A DNA stretch of 64,000 bases from Blastocatellia bacterium (GTDB lineage Bacteria > Acidobacteriota > Blastocatellia > Pyrinomonadales > Pyrinomonadaceae). A program made the position numbers and the translations under genes. The notes beneath the pieces are model-generated. The model was not told the DNA's origin. It ran no database searches and was given only the letters and a program-made list of their open reading frames with translations. Below are positions 54,338 to 63,067 of this stretch, in pieces; position 1 is the stretch's first letter; every line of letters begins with the position of its first letter. The stretch lies in assembly GCA_003168335.1 (NCBI GenBank), contig PMSM01000003.1, positions 62,001-126,000 on the forward strand, written 5' to 3'.

Positions 54338-56797
54338 TTAATTAGAAACCTGACGATCGATCGCCAAACTGCGAATCAACGCTTCCAACTCACCCTGCAG
54401 CCGCGCCGCCTCTCCGTTCAGCGCCTGCTTCTCTTTGTTCAGCTGTTCCAGACGGGTCTCCTGGGTGTCAGCCTTCGTCACATAGCGCGTGATGAGTTGC
54501 TTTGCTTCAGCGGTTGCCGTTAGCGCTTTGATGTTGTCACGCAGGCGCTCCTGGTCCTTTCCGATCTCGGTCACTTCTTCATCGATAGCCTCGGATCGGG
54601 CTTCCGCCGCGGCCATACGGCTTTTCACATCGATGATCTTTTCCAGCACGGCGCGCGTCGCCGTGTCGATGTAATTACGCGAGATGAACAGCTCAAGATC
54701 CTGACGGGTGAAGTTGACCAGCGAGTACGTATCCATCAGCACGCGCCGTTCAGTAACCGGCAGATCGACTTTTTGATGAGGGCCAACGGAAACGCGGAAA
54801 CGATAAAAACTCGCGGTCTTCCCATCGGGCTTCTGCGTGTTGTCAGATAACGCCCAATCCTGGCGCACCGGATGTTCGATGAAGACTACGCGCGGTTTGT
54901 CCGTCTGGTTGGTCAGCGAATAGGTCTTCTGATTGGTCTGGAAGTAGTGAGCTTGAAAGACGCCATTGATTACGCGCACGAGAAACGTAGGCGCGCGATC
55001 TTCCTTCGTGCGCACAGTGACGAGCGTGCCGAGATCAAGAGCGAACGAAATCAAGCGCTCTTCGGCAGGCTTCAGTCGTTCCATCAAAGCTTCACCAGCG
55101 TAGGCGTCGCCGTCGATCACCGTAAGAGCGCCGTTTTCGAGTGTGAGCGGTGACGTGTTCTTCAAGAGCATGCCACCGAGTGGCCGATCGCGGCGCACGC
55201 TTTCGTTGTAGATCGAGATGCGCTCGCCTTCCATCCGCGTTTGCAGAATCGGAATCAGCGCGGAGCGATCGCGGGGAACCGTCACGGGTTGGTCGATGCG
55301 ATATTCGAAGAGGTCGCCGACTTCGCTGCCGGTGGCGGCGGCTTCGACCCCCGAGTCAGGGCGAGTGATCGCATCGCTGACCGAGACGCCATCCAGCGAC
55401 GTGTTGTTTGCGCCGGATGATGAACGCAGGCTATAAAGGCCGCGGCTATTCAACGGCAGCCGGCTCCCCAATGTTTGGCTGGATGTATTTACGTACGCTT
55501 CCGAACCTGCCGTGACCGTGACCACTTCTGTAACTCCGCCGACCTCGAGCGAAACGTTTGCGTGGGCCGGCCAACTGCTTCCGACGGCGACATTCGTAAG
55601 CAAGTGCTGTTTGAAGCCCGGGGCACTGACCCTGACCGAATAGTTTCCGGGACTCAATGTCGACGAGCTGAATCGCCCGTCGTTGCCGGACGTCGTAGTG
55701 TAAGACTGGTTAGTCGCCGTATTGGTGATCATCACGGTTGCTCCAACAACCACGGCACCGTTAGGATCTTCGATCCTTCCGCTGACAGTTCCAGCGGATC
55801 CGCCGCCTCCCGCACCTCCGGCGCCTTCTTCGGCTTCATACGTTTGCGGCTCAAGCTTCAGGTCGTCCGGCATCTCCACAACCGGTCGATATCGATAGAA
55901 TGGTTTCTGGATATGCTGGATGAACGAGACGGGTGAACCGGACACGAGCGATAGCGAGATGTTGTTCCAGTCTTCTTCACTCACATTGTCCACGATGGCC
56001 CAACCCTGAAAAAAGGGTTTGCCTTGAGCATCGAGCACGACGCGGTACGTAGTCTTCCAGATCGGCGCCGCGATCGTATAGCTGACCACCATCTCGCGCG
56101 GGCCGGCGCCTTCGGAAGTAACTACAATCGTCTTGGCGTCGCGTCGACGAGCCGACGCGCTGGCATTCGCGAATTCACTCACATCACGCCGCGTGCCTTC
56201 GTCTATCAGTTTGACTGAGCGCACTTCCGCCAGATCGAAGCTCATCAGCTCGCCTCCCTCAGAGGCAATCACGAGCGCGTGGGTGGTCATCGGCGTTCTG
56301 TTTCCGTCGGCCTGCCTGCTCTCTTCGACGGTCAGTATCGATCCGGTCGCAGTGCGATTGGCAGTAGCTACTAATACTCGCGCGCCCTGAAGCTGGCCGA
56401 GCACACCCGCCATTCCGCCGCTGAGATCATTTCCGGAGCCGGCATTGATTGAGAACGGAATGTCCGCCATGCGCGCCGCTGGCGGCGCGCTGGAGTTGTA
56501 GCTCACGGCTCCGATGCGGCCCTGGCCGAGATCGAGCACGATCATCGACTTCAACACATCGTCGATCTGCGACTGTTTGAAAGAAAGATTGATCTCCGCG
56601 AGGCCGTTGACTGTACCGCGACGTTCGATGTAAGCGACGCCGTTGCTGTAAAGAATCACGCGCCGAATCGGCAGCGTTTGCGGGTTCGGTCTGGTTGCCG
56701 ATGTTTGCGGTGCCAGCACGCGCGCGACCCGCCGCGTCTGGGGAAAAGAGTTGACTGAAAGCAGAGAGACTACGACTAAAAGGAGAGTGCGTTTCAT
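54338..56797 (-). CDS. DUF4139-type secreted protein with inserted OAR-like module
   Basis: The 819-residue exported protein starts with a signal peptide. Residues 40-320 and about 490-819 are one interrupted protein of the DUF4139/mucoidy-inhibitor-like type (SNGVAYIERRG, IAAPIWKTTYRVVL, then GDLFEYRIDQPVTVPRDRSA, ending in a coiled coil). Between them (about 325-480, bases 55358-55825) lies a carboxypeptidase-regulatory-like domain (GRIEDPNGAVVVGATVMI, APGFKQ) with the plug start of OAR/TonB receptors (VVTVTAGSEA, SLDGVSVSD). A Gly-rich joint (GAGGAGGGGSAG) marks the insertion. The role is unknown; the insert may add a protein-binding arm. Confidence 0.82.
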   Translation of the reverse strand: MKRTLLLVVVSLLSVNSFPQTRRVARVLAPQTSATRPNPQTLPIRRVILYSNGVAYIERRGTVNGLAEINLSFKQSQIDDVLKSMIVLDLGQGRIGAVSYNSSAPPAARMADIPFSINAGSGNDLSGGMAGVLGQLQGARVLVATANRTATGSILTVEESRQADGNRTPMTTHALVIASEGGELMSFDLAEVRSVKLIDEGTRRDVSEFANASASARRRDAKTIVVTSEGAGPREMVVSYTIAAPIWKTTYRVVLDAQGKPFFQGWAIVDNVSEEDWNNISLSLVSGSPVSFIQHIQKPFYRYRPVVEMPDDLKLEPQTYEAEEGAGGAGGGGSAGTVSGRIEDPNGAVVVGATVMITNTATNQSYTTTSGNDGRFSSSTLSPGNYSVRVSAPGFKQHLLTNVAVGSSWPAHANVSLEVGGVTEVVTVTAGSEAYVNTSSQTLGSRLPLNSRGLYSLRSSSGANNTSLDGVSVSDAITRPDSGVEAAATGSEVGDLFEYRIDQPVTVPRDRSALIPILQTRMEGERISIYNESVRRDRPLGGMLLKNTSPLTLENGALTVIDGDAYAGEALMERLKPAEERLISFALDLGTLVTVRTKEDRAPTFLVRVINGVFQAHYFQTNQKTYSLTNQTDKPRVVFIEHPVRQDWALSDNTQKPDGKTASFYRFRVSVGPHQKVDLPVTERRVLMDTYSLVNFTRQDLELFISRNYIDTATRAVLEKIIDVKSRMAAAEARSEAIDEEVTEIGKDQERLRDNIKALTATAEAKQLITRYVTKADTQETRLEQLNKEKQALNGEAARLQGELEALIRSLAIDRQVSN

Positions 56798-56932
56798 GGG
56801 CTTGGCCTCCTAAGGCGAAAACGGTTGTGCGAGCGTTAAGGGGAGACGGAAGAGGGGAGACGGTAAGTACTGCTTGCGAAAAGCAGGATTGTTATACAAG
56901 TATTGATGCTCCTGGCGATGCGCAGGTTGACC

Positions 56933-57059
56933 ATGAGCGTGAATCAGATTTCAAAAGGATAGAGTCTGGTATGCGGGCAATGCATTATTTGCGCTGTTCT
57001 TTCTGGTCGCGCTCGCAGCTTACGGCTGCTACATCTCGCTTTGGGCCAGCCGGTTTTGA
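56933..57059 (+). pseudogene. Small membrane protein broken by a one-base frameshift
   Basis: An ATG at 56933 reads MSVNQISKG then a TAG. Moving forward one base after the AAA at 56954-56956 opens a frame of 34 residues with an unmistakable membrane helix (GNALFALFFLVALAAYGCYI, then SLWASRF) ending at a TGA at 57057-57059. That second frame has no ATG, GTG or TTG of its own before the helix. The parts fit as a 42-residue one-helix protein with one extra base in the AAAAGG tract. Pseudogene, sequencing error or programmed frameshift all remain possible. Nothing else is seen in 56798-57119. Confidence 0.5.
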
Positions 57060-57119
57060 AAGGGTCGTTGTTGCGAGAGTGAGTTGATGCGGTTGTTCGT
57101 GGGCAGAACAAGACGGAGA

Positions 57120-58655
57120 TCAGAGCCGGAAAAAACCCTTTATGCGCCGCAATAAATCACCCTGATGACGGCGCTTGCGCGTTAGCTTGGCCTCCTCGTC
57201 GAGACCTTCACGGGCGGCTTCGAGTTCCACGCGACGACGCGCGAGAATTTCAGAAATATTCTCCGCGATCTCAGGTCGACTTTTCAGGATGTCGTGAAAT
57301 GCTTCCTGGTCCAGTCGGTAACATTCAATGTCAGAGAGGGCAATTACGGTTGCCGTGCGTGGCTCGCCGGTCATCATTCCCATCTCGCCAAAGAAGTCTC
57401 CGGTGCCCAGAGTTGCCAGCCGCTCGCTGACATTGCCGTCGGCAGAAACACGAACTTCGGCCTCTCCCTTTGTGATTACGTAGAGCCAGTGCGCGTCAGC
57501 GCCCTGCTGAGTCATCGCCTCGCCGCGCACGAAGGGAGCGACGCGCAATCGCCCGGCCAGGGCGCGTTGTTCTTCCTCGGTCAAAGGTTCGAAAAGTTCG
57601 ACGCGGCGAAGGGCCGTGACGCGCTTTTCAATCTCCTCGGCCGACTTTCGTTCGCGTCTTGAGGCATCGTCTTCGGTGACGAAGATCGAGTGCGCGGGGA
57701 TCGAAAGCGCGATGTCGGCCCGCTGCAGGGCAAAGTAAATTCGGGTCCGGACGATTGAGTTGGTGGGGTCATCCACGGCCAGATCCGTCAACCAATAACG
57801 CACGGCATAACTGCCGTAACTCTCTTTGAAGTCGATCAAAACGCAGTTGGGCATGGGGCTCACGGCAATATTAGGGATCGGCTCTGCCCGCAGGGTCGAC
57901 TCAACGATATCAATTATCTCAGCCGGGGAATAACGGAAATCGACATTGAAGTAGACCCACTGACGATGCTGGCGAGGCTGTCCGGCACGCCGGCCCAGGA
58001 CCGTCACCTGTGACTTCATCAACACGCTATTGGGGACGATGATCGTATCCCAGTTGCGCGTCTCGATCGAGGTGTGCCGCCAGCGGATGTCTGTCACCAC
58101 ACCCTCCTGTCCATCGATTTTGATCCAATCGCCAACCCCGATCGCGCGCTCGGTCTGCAGCGTCATCCCACCCATCACGTTTACGAGCGTGTCCTGGAAC
58201 GAAAGACCGATGACCGCAGTCAGCACCGCCGAAGTCGCGACAATACCGGTAACGTCAACTTTAATAATGGAAAGAACAAAGACGCCCACGACTACATAGC
58301 TGAGCGCGCGCAGCAACTCGCGCAGGACGTGCGCCGGCTTGAGCCGCAACGCCTCAAGGAAAACGGTGAAGATGAAAACACTGGCAACGTTGACAAAGGC
58401 GACGCCCGCGCAAAAAAGCGAGGCCCACTCGGTCCAGCGATACAAAGACTTTTCCGTGCTCAGGCCATAAGAACTGAACGACGCCAACGCCAGCACGCCA
58501 ATAATCGAGATCGCAAATAGCAGTAGAGCCGCGCGCAGCCGAGAGCGTTCCGCTGGTCTAATAGCGAACAGAACCAGCGCCCCCAACACAAATACAATTA
58601 CCGTCAGGAGAAAGCCCGCGCCGCCTGCGCTCAGTACCTGTTGCCAAAAACTCAT
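57120..58655 (-). CDS. MscS-type mechanosensitive channel with C-terminal cNMP-binding domain
   Basis: The 511-residue inner-membrane protein has four to five hydrophobic helices in residues 1-160. They are followed by the pore-lining and beta domain of MscS (AVIGLSFQDTLVNVMGGMTLQTERAIGVGDWI and IIVPNSVLMKSQVTV). A soluble part extends to about residue 335, and a cNMP-binding domain (about 345-480) has an intact phosphate cassette, FGEMGMMTGEPRTATV. A basic coiled tail ends it. Channels of this fused type may be tuned by cAMP or cGMP as well as tension. It is separated by 37 bases from the next gene on the strand. Confidence 0.92.
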   Translation of the reverse strand: MSFWQQVLSAGGAGFLLTVIVFVLGALVLFAIRPAERSRLRAALLLFAISIIGVLALASFSSYGLSTEKSLYRWTEWASLFCAGVAFVNVASVFIFTVFLEALRLKPAHVLRELLRALSYVVVGVFVLSIIKVDVTGIVATSAVLTAVIGLSFQDTLVNVMGGMTLQTERAIGVGDWIKIDGQEGVVTDIRWRHTSIETRNWDTIIVPNSVLMKSQVTVLGRRAGQPRQHRQWVYFNVDFRYSPAEIIDIVESTLRAEPIPNIAVSPMPNCVLIDFKESYGSYAVRYWLTDLAVDDPTNSIVRTRIYFALQRADIALSIPAHSIFVTEDDASRRERKSAEEIEKRVTALRRVELFEPLTEEEQRALAGRLRVAPFVRGEAMTQQGADAHWLYVITKGEAEVRVSADGNVSERLATLGTGDFFGEMGMMTGEPRTATVIALSDIECYRLDQEAFHDILKSRPEIAENISEILARRRVELEAAREGLDEEAKLTRKRRHQGDLLRRIKGFFRL

Positions 58656-58692
58656 TTTCAGATTCTAACCTCGGTAACTCATTTTTCGACGT

Positions 58693-59541
58693 TTAGAAAT
58701 CAATCGAAACCCCAAGTTGCACGCCGGCGCGCGGGCTATTGAATTTGCCTCCGACAATTCCAAAATCGAAAGATACTTTCTTAGTGACCTGATAATTGCC
58801 GCCCACCAGAAATTGCAGTTGCCCTTTTTGCAGCTGAAGGTTGCCGCCGACCGCGCCGGTTAATTCCACGCCCAGATCCAACTTGGGCGTGAACTGCTTT
58901 ACCAAAGAACCACCACCGACAAAGACCGTGCCTCGCGACTTGATTCCAATTTCGCCAGTCGTGTCGTTGCCGGCGAAGAGTATACCGCCATTCAGCCGCA
59001 ACTTTGTTTTCTTGGTCAGCGATTTTTGCAGGATTCCATTGAGAAAATAATCCGCCAGTCCGGACCCCAGTTGCTCGCGCTGGTTGCCGGTAGGCAGTTC
59101 GACATTGAACGTCGCGGCCAGTGCCGGAAGCCGGGAGCCTTCGCGCTCTTTGAGAAAGTTGTACTTAACATGAAAATCCAGATCGCCGGGACCGAACGGA
59201 GTTGCCGGCGTGATAATGCGTGAATTCGAGATCGCAATCAGCGGCCCGTCGATACCGACCTCGACATTGCTCAGCAATCCATAATCCAATTCAAAGACCG
59301 AAGTATTTTGCCGCAAGCTGGGATATGAGGCGCGCTGGAGAATGTCATATTCATTGCTTATCTGCAGATGAAATTTCTTTTTGTCGGTAACGTCAGCGTC
59401 GTCGGTATAGAAAGGCTGCTGGGCGTTCGCTGCCGGTGAAGTCAGAATCAGCAGGCCCGCGGTGAAGAGAACAGTGCGGAGAAAACTATTGACTGGTGGT
59501 CCACTACCAGGCGACCGAAGAAACATGCTGGGTATTGCCAA
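58693..59541 (-). CDS. Outer-membrane beta-barrel protein, phenol MetA-like fold
   Basis: After a signal peptide (FLRTVLFTAGLLILTSPAANAQ) the protein continues as alternating amphipathic strands ending in an aromatic residue (VQLGVSIDF), the usual pattern for a barrel inserted by the BAM machinery. The composition and the pattern FELDYGLLSNVEVGID and ATFNVELPTGNQREQL resemble barrels annotated as MetA-pathway-of-phenol-degradation proteins. A TTG/ATG choice near 59526-59541 is uncertain. The gene follows the shell-protein gene on the same strand after 52 bases, but barrels are not known microcompartment parts. Confidence 0.75.
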   Translation of the reverse strand: MAIPSMFLRSPGSGPPVNSFLRTVLFTAGLLILTSPAANAQQPFYTDDADVTDKKKFHLQISNEYDILQRASYPSLRQNTSVFELDYGLLSNVEVGIDGPLIAISNSRIITPATPFGPGDLDFHVKYNFLKEREGSRLPALAATFNVELPTGNQREQLGSGLADYFLNGILQKSLTKKTKLRLNGGILFAGNDTTGEIGIKSRGTVFVGGGSLVKQFTPKLDLGVELTGAVGGNLQLQKGQLQFLVGGNYQVTKKVSFDFGIVGGKFNSPRAGVQLGVSIDF

Positions 59542-59593
59542 CGTTTTTGGGTCCGCTGATAAGTTCGTTCCTGGCCTTCGCCGGCTTTGAGTA

Positions 59594-59920
59594 TTAACGC
59601 TTCCCGTGCACAGATCCGCTGATCTTTTTGCGCGTGGTTTCGCCGGTGTGCAGGACGGGAATTGCGGTATCGACTTCTGCGTGAGGACGCGGGATCACGT
59701 GCGTGGCCACTACTTCACCGACGCGCCGGCCGGCGGCCGCGCCGGATTCAACGGCGGCCTTAACGGCGCCAACTTCGCCGCGCACTATTGCGGTGACCAG
59801 GCCGGCGTCGATCTTTTCCCAGCCGACCAGCACGACGTTCGCGGATTTCACCGCCGCGTCGGCGGCTTCGATCATCGCCACCAGACCGCGACATTCGATC
59901 ATTCCCAGAGCTTCCTGCAT
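59594..59920 (-). CDS. BMC-H hexameric microcompartment shell protein
   Basis: A single BMC domain (Pfam BMC type, about residues 3-88) forms the flat hexamers tiling microcompartment shells. The sequence [20 protein letters not shown], then [13 protein letters not shown], and [17 protein letters not shown] is characteristic. The pore-loop position reads KIDAG, whereas PduA-type shells read KIGSG, so an acidic residue lines or borders the central pore and may alter its selectivity. A 20-residue tail ([18 protein letters not shown]) extends beyond the domain and is basic. GGGGAACAA precedes the ATG. Confidence 0.95.
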   Translation of the reverse strand: MQEALGMIECRGLVAMIEAADAAVKSANVVLVGWEKIDAGLVTAIVRGEVGAVKAAVESGAAAGRRVGEVVATHVIPRPHAEVDTAIPVLHTGETTRKKISGSVHGKR

Positions 59921-59932
59921 TTGTTCCCCTTA

Positions 59933-60526
59933 TTACTTTGAAACGAGGCGATAGACTCTCTTGTCATCGGGTCGGTTCGATGGCACGTAAATCGAACCGG
60001 ACATTGGATCCTGCTGAAAGTTGAACCCGGTCGTTTGGGTCAACGTCTTGCCATCCGCGGAGAGTTTCCATTCCTCTATGACTTCGTATTCTACCACGTG
60101 GCTTCCCACCATCATGCGAATAGCCGAGCGGGTGACCAGCATGTTGCCGCGCCATCGAGTCTTGGACTTGGTTTCGTCCGTAGGCCTGGGCGTCGACTTA
60201 GGGTTGGGGCTGGTTGACAACCACACAGTAGCCGCATTTGTTTCGCCGCGTCCGTCGGTGTAGTAGATGAACTCTCGCTCAACTTCCTGGCCATTGATCA
60301 GGAGTGTGCGGCGGATCCCAAGTTCCGGTTCATGGTGAGTGATCTTCAGTTCGTCAGTTTTCGCAGGCGGATTGCTGGACTTGCCGACGTTGCTTCTATC
60401 GCGATCCAGCATCCACGTGCCATTCAGGTCTGGCTTGCTCTGGCCTGGGTTCTTCGGATCTGCCTGCGCTAACGCGGCCAGCGCACAGGTCAACGTCAAA
60501 ACGCAAATCGTGATCGGCCGCAGCAT
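59933..60526 (-). CDS. Secreted protein of unknown function in the microcompartment locus
   Basis: A signal peptide (ITICVLTLTCALAALAQA) is followed by the motif LNGTWMLDRDRSNVGK near residues 34-49. A beta-rich part (RTLLINGQEVEREFIYYTDG, EYEVIEEWKLSADGKTL) then ends in DDKRVYRLV. Lipocalin-like secreted proteins with an NGTW start are common in acidobacteria, but no family is named. Being secreted, it is unlikely to belong to a cytoplasmic compartment. It lies 14 bases from the UPF0210 gene, so co-transcription is probable. Confidence 0.7.
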   Translation of the reverse strand: MLRPITICVLTLTCALAALAQADPKNPGQSKPDLNGTWMLDRDRSNVGKSSNPPAKTDELKITHHEPELGIRRTLLINGQEVEREFIYYTDGRGETNAATVWLSTSPNPKSTPRPTDETKSKTRWRGNMLVTRSAIRMMVGSHVVEYEVIEEWKLSADGKTLTQTTGFNFQQDPMSGSIYVPSNRPDDKRVYRLVSK

Positions 60527-60540
60527 GCCCTCATTCCCTT

Positions 60541-61902
60541 TCAGTTTCGCAACGAATGCACGGGTGCGGGAATGCGGCCACCGCGGCGAATGAACTGCTC
60601 TGAGGAAAAGCGGTTTACCGCCATGATCGGCGCGCTTCCCAGCAGGCCACCGAACTCAACCATCTCGCCTACATCGCGTCCGGGCACGGGAATGATGCGC
60701 ACGGCGGTCGTCTTGTTATTCATCACCCCGATCGCCATCTCGTCCGCGATGATCGCGGCGATCGTCTCAGCCGAAGTCGAGCCGGGCACGGCGACCATGT
60801 CGATGCCGACTGAACAGACGCTGGTCCAGGCTTCCAACTTCTCCAGCGTCAGAGCGCCAGCGCGCACGGCTTCGATCATCCCGGCGTCTTCAGAAACCGG
60901 GATGAACGCGCCACTCATCCCGCCGACGGAGTTACTGGCCATCGCTCCGCCTTTCTTAACCGCATCAGTCAGCAAAGCCAGGGCGGCGGTTGTGCCGTGC
61001 GCGCCGGCGCGCTCAAAACCCATCGCTTCGATAATGTTCGCGACCGAGTCGCCGGGGACAGGCGTCGGCGCCAGCGATAAATCGATGATGCCGAACGGAA
61101 TTCCCAGACGGCGCGCGGCCTCGCGCCCGACCAACTCTCCGGCGCGCGCAAGTTTGAATGATAGCTTCTTGATGATTTCCGCGAGTTCGTGCAGCGGCAG
61201 ATCTTTGGGCGCGTGCTGGACCGCGTGGTTGACTACGCCGGGCCCGGAAACGCCGACGTTTAGGACCGCTTCGGGTTCGCCGATACCGTGAAAGGCGCCG
61301 GCCATAAATGGATTGTCTTCAACGGCGTTGGCAAAGCAGACAAACTTGGCGCAAGCCAGGCCCCCACGATCGCGTGTGCGTTCGGCCGCGTCCTTGATCA
61401 AGCGCCCGACTCGCGCGACGGCGTCCATGTTGATGCCCGCGCGCGTCGTCGCCACGTTCACTGAAGAACAGAGCCGCTCAGTCAAAGACAACGCTTCCGG
61501 AATCGAGTCGAGAAATTCGCTTTCTTTGCGCGTGAACCCTTTGTGCACCAGCGCCGAGTAGCCGCCGACAAAATCGACACTGACCGCTGCCGCGGCTTCA
61601 TCAATCGCGCGGCCGAGGTCGACTGGATTGCCCGTTGCTCCTTCCGTCAAAATTGAAACAGGAGTCACGGCGATGCGTTTGTTGGCGACGCGAATTCCGA
61701 TCTCGTTGCCAATCTCGTCGACAGTACTAACGAGTTGTCCGGCCGCCCTGCCGATCTTCTCGCGCACGCGTTCGGCAGTGCTTTCGATGGAATCGCGAGC
61801 GCAATCGCGCAGGCTCAAACCGAGCGTGACGGTGCGAATATCGAGATGTTCCATCTCGGTCATGCGCACGGTCTGCAGGATTTCGGCTTGGGTATATTCC
61901 AT
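60541..61902 (-). CDS. UPF0210 (DUF711, 'PFL family') protein
   Basis: The 453-residue cytoplasmic protein starts at the ATG at 61902; the frame to 61965 is repeat-derived. It has [31 protein letters not shown], and [19 protein letters not shown] with [13 protein letters not shown], matching UPF0210 over full length. The fold is related to pyruvate-formate-lyase-like barrels, but I see no glycyl-radical C-terminal motif, so the 'PFL' label does not show that activity. The reaction is unknown. In many bacteria the gene pairs with a small ACT-domain gene, as here (with one gene between). Its place in a microcompartment locus is the notable point. Confidence 0.93.
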   Translation of the reverse strand: MEYTQAEILQTVRMTEMEHLDIRTVTLGLSLRDCARDSIESTAERVREKIGRAAGQLVSTVDEIGNEIGIRVANKRIAVTPVSILTEGATGNPVDLGRAIDEAAAAVSVDFVGGYSALVHKGFTRKESEFLDSIPEALSLTERLCSSVNVATTRAGINMDAVARVGRLIKDAAERTRDRGGLACAKFVCFANAVEDNPFMAGAFHGIGEPEAVLNVGVSGPGVVNHAVQHAPKDLPLHELAEIIKKLSFKLARAGELVGREAARRLGIPFGIIDLSLAPTPVPGDSVANIIEAMGFERAGAHGTTAALALLTDAVKKGGAMASNSVGGMSGAFIPVSEDAGMIEAVRAGALTLEKLEAWTSVCSVGIDMVAVPGSTSAETIAAIIADEMAIGVMNNKTTAVRIIPVPGRDVGEMVEFGGLLGSAPIMAVNRFSSEQFIRRGGRIPAPVHSLRN

Positions 61903-61909
61903 AAAAACA

Positions 61910-61990
61910 GAGGTCAGAGAACAGAGATCAGAGGTCGGCGATCGGAGGTCAGAAGTCGGATACAAATCTGTCTGATCTCTGACCTCCGTC
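61910..61990. repeat. Low-complexity intergenic repeat, AGAGGTCAGAG type
   Basis: Degenerate units of the form (C)AGAGGTCAGAGA alternate with inverted forms (TCTGATCTCTGACCTC) around 61907-61990. It fills the gap between the UPF0210 and zinc-ribbon genes. In another frame it is translated as a spurious extension of the UPF0210 protein. Confidence 0.65.
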
Positions 61991-61991
61991 C

Positions 61992-62462
61992 TTATCCCAT
62001 GACTTTGCTGAGCACCAGCAGGATGACGAAGACGACAAACAGCCCCAGCGCTACCAGCACAAAGCGGAGGCTGGGATCGTAGGAAGCTTCCTCAAACATA
62101 GCGGTGGATACGTGGTGAATCTTTTCCACGCGCTTCACATTGTCTTCCAGCGCGCCGCGCGCGACATGGGAAGCGCGGTGCAAACCTTCCCTCGTTCGTT
62201 CTCGCACGCCGTGGCGGGCACCGGGTTCATCCGGCTGGTCTGCTTTACTTGCGCTCGTTTCGGGATCTGCCGCAGTGGCGGCGAGTTCAACTGCAGTCGG
62301 CGCCGATTGAGGCACGGTGGTCTTTGAGACTTCGGCCGCGGCCGGTTGTCTCGCCTCGGGCGCAGTGTTCGCCAGCGGTTTGCCGCACTCAGGACAGAAC
62401 ATTGCCGGTCCGCGAATAGCCGCGCCGCACGACGAACAAGGATGTAAGATTTCAGGTTGCAT
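61992..62462 (-). CDS. Zinc-ribbon protein with C-terminal membrane helix
   Basis: Residues 8-28 form a zinc ribbon with two CxxC pairs (CSSC and CPEC). An Ala/Thr/Glu-rich linker and a charged helical segment ([20 protein letters not shown]) precede a C-terminal hydrophobic helix ([18 protein letters not shown]), so the protein is tail-anchored. The architecture suggests a small membrane adaptor. It lies between the ACT-domain and UPF0210 genes on the same strand, but nothing shows it to be part of the shell. Confidence 0.8.
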   Translation of the reverse strand: MQPEILHPCSSCGAAIRGPAMFCPECGKPLANTAPEARQPAAAEVSKTTVPQSAPTAVELAATAADPETSASKADQPDEPGARHGVRERTREGLHRASHVARGALEDNVKRVEKIHHVSTAMFEEASYDPSLRFVLVALGLFVVFVILLVLSKVMG

Positions 62463-62466
62463 AATG

Positions 62467-62580
62467 AATTTCGGAATTCGAATTTCGAATTTCGAATTGC
62501 CGAACTGTTGATGTTAACCCGCCGCCGTTCGAGTCAAGAATGTGCTCAAATTCGCAATCCGAAATTCGCATTTCGAAATT
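62467..62580. repeat. AT-rich intergenic repeat, AATTTCGAATT type
   Basis: GAATTTCGAATTTCGAATT runs forward at about 62473-62500, and related CGCAATCCGAAATTCGCATT units follow in inverted sense near 62551-62578. The block sits just upstream of the zinc-ribbon gene. A relative lies at 63068-63147. Confidence 0.65.
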
Positions 62581-62581
62581 C

Positions 62582-63064
62582 CTAGATCCGATGCATCGCA
62601 TTGAACAGATCTTCGCGCTGAGCATAGATGTGCACGCCGAGTTTCTCGCCTTCCGCACGAAGATGGTCCTTCAGTTCAGCTACCGACAACCGCGCGCCGG
62701 AGGTGTTGGCGATGATCACCATCGCAAACTTTCCCTGCACGACTGTTTGATTGATATCGACGATACTGCAACCCGCTTCGGCCAGAATCTGCGCCACGCC
62801 GGCCACGATACCCGGATGATCCATGCCGAAAACTGAAATGACCAGGCGATCAGCTGAGCCTTCACCGGGGGCGGCGTCGCCAAAAGACGATGGGCCGGTG
62901 GGGCTCGACATCCGATTTGAGCCCGCGCCATTTTTAGCCAGCGCCGGCTCGACTGATCGATAGATATCGGTGACCAGTTGTTCGACCGCAGTCTCGTCCG
63001 CGGACGAGCCCAGGCGCTCGTAGATTGCGCGAGTGATGCGGTAGATCAACTCTTCGTTAGCCAT
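62582..63064 (-). CDS. ACT-domain protein with N-terminal extension, partner of UPF0210
   Basis: The C-terminal 90 residues form an ACT domain of the UPF0237 type (DRLVISVFGMDHPGIVAGVA, AEAGCSIVDINQTVVQGKF), a fold that binds small ligands such as amino acids and regulates enzymes. Typical members are about 90 residues. This one is 160, with an extra N-terminal 70 residues: two amphipathic helices (EELIYRITRAIYERLG and VEQLVTDIYRSVEPAL) and a Ser/Gly/Pro-rich linker (SNRMSSPTGPSSFGDAAPG). Short amphipathic helix plus linker is the standard form of microcompartment encapsulation peptides. It lies in a shell-gene locus, so it may be cargo. That targeting is inference. Confidence 0.9.
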   Translation of the reverse strand: MANEELIYRITRAIYERLGSSADETAVEQLVTDIYRSVEPALAKNGAGSNRMSSPTGPSSFGDAAPGEGSADRLVISVFGMDHPGIVAGVAQILAEAGCSIVDINQTVVQGKFAMVIIANTSGARLSVAELKDHLRAEGEKLGVHIYAQREDLFNAMHRI

Positions 63065-63067
63065 GGA

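Noticed and set aside
60541-61965. UPF0210 protein as a pyruvate formate lyase or glycyl-radical enzyme
   Set aside because: The family label 'PFL' refers to fold resemblance. No glycyl-radical C-terminal motif or catalytic Cys pair is visible and no activase gene lies nearby.
61903-61965. Longer start for the UPF0210 protein
   Set aside because: The added residues ([19 protein letters not shown]) are translated AGAGGTCAGAG repeat. The ATG at 61902 gives the normal family length.
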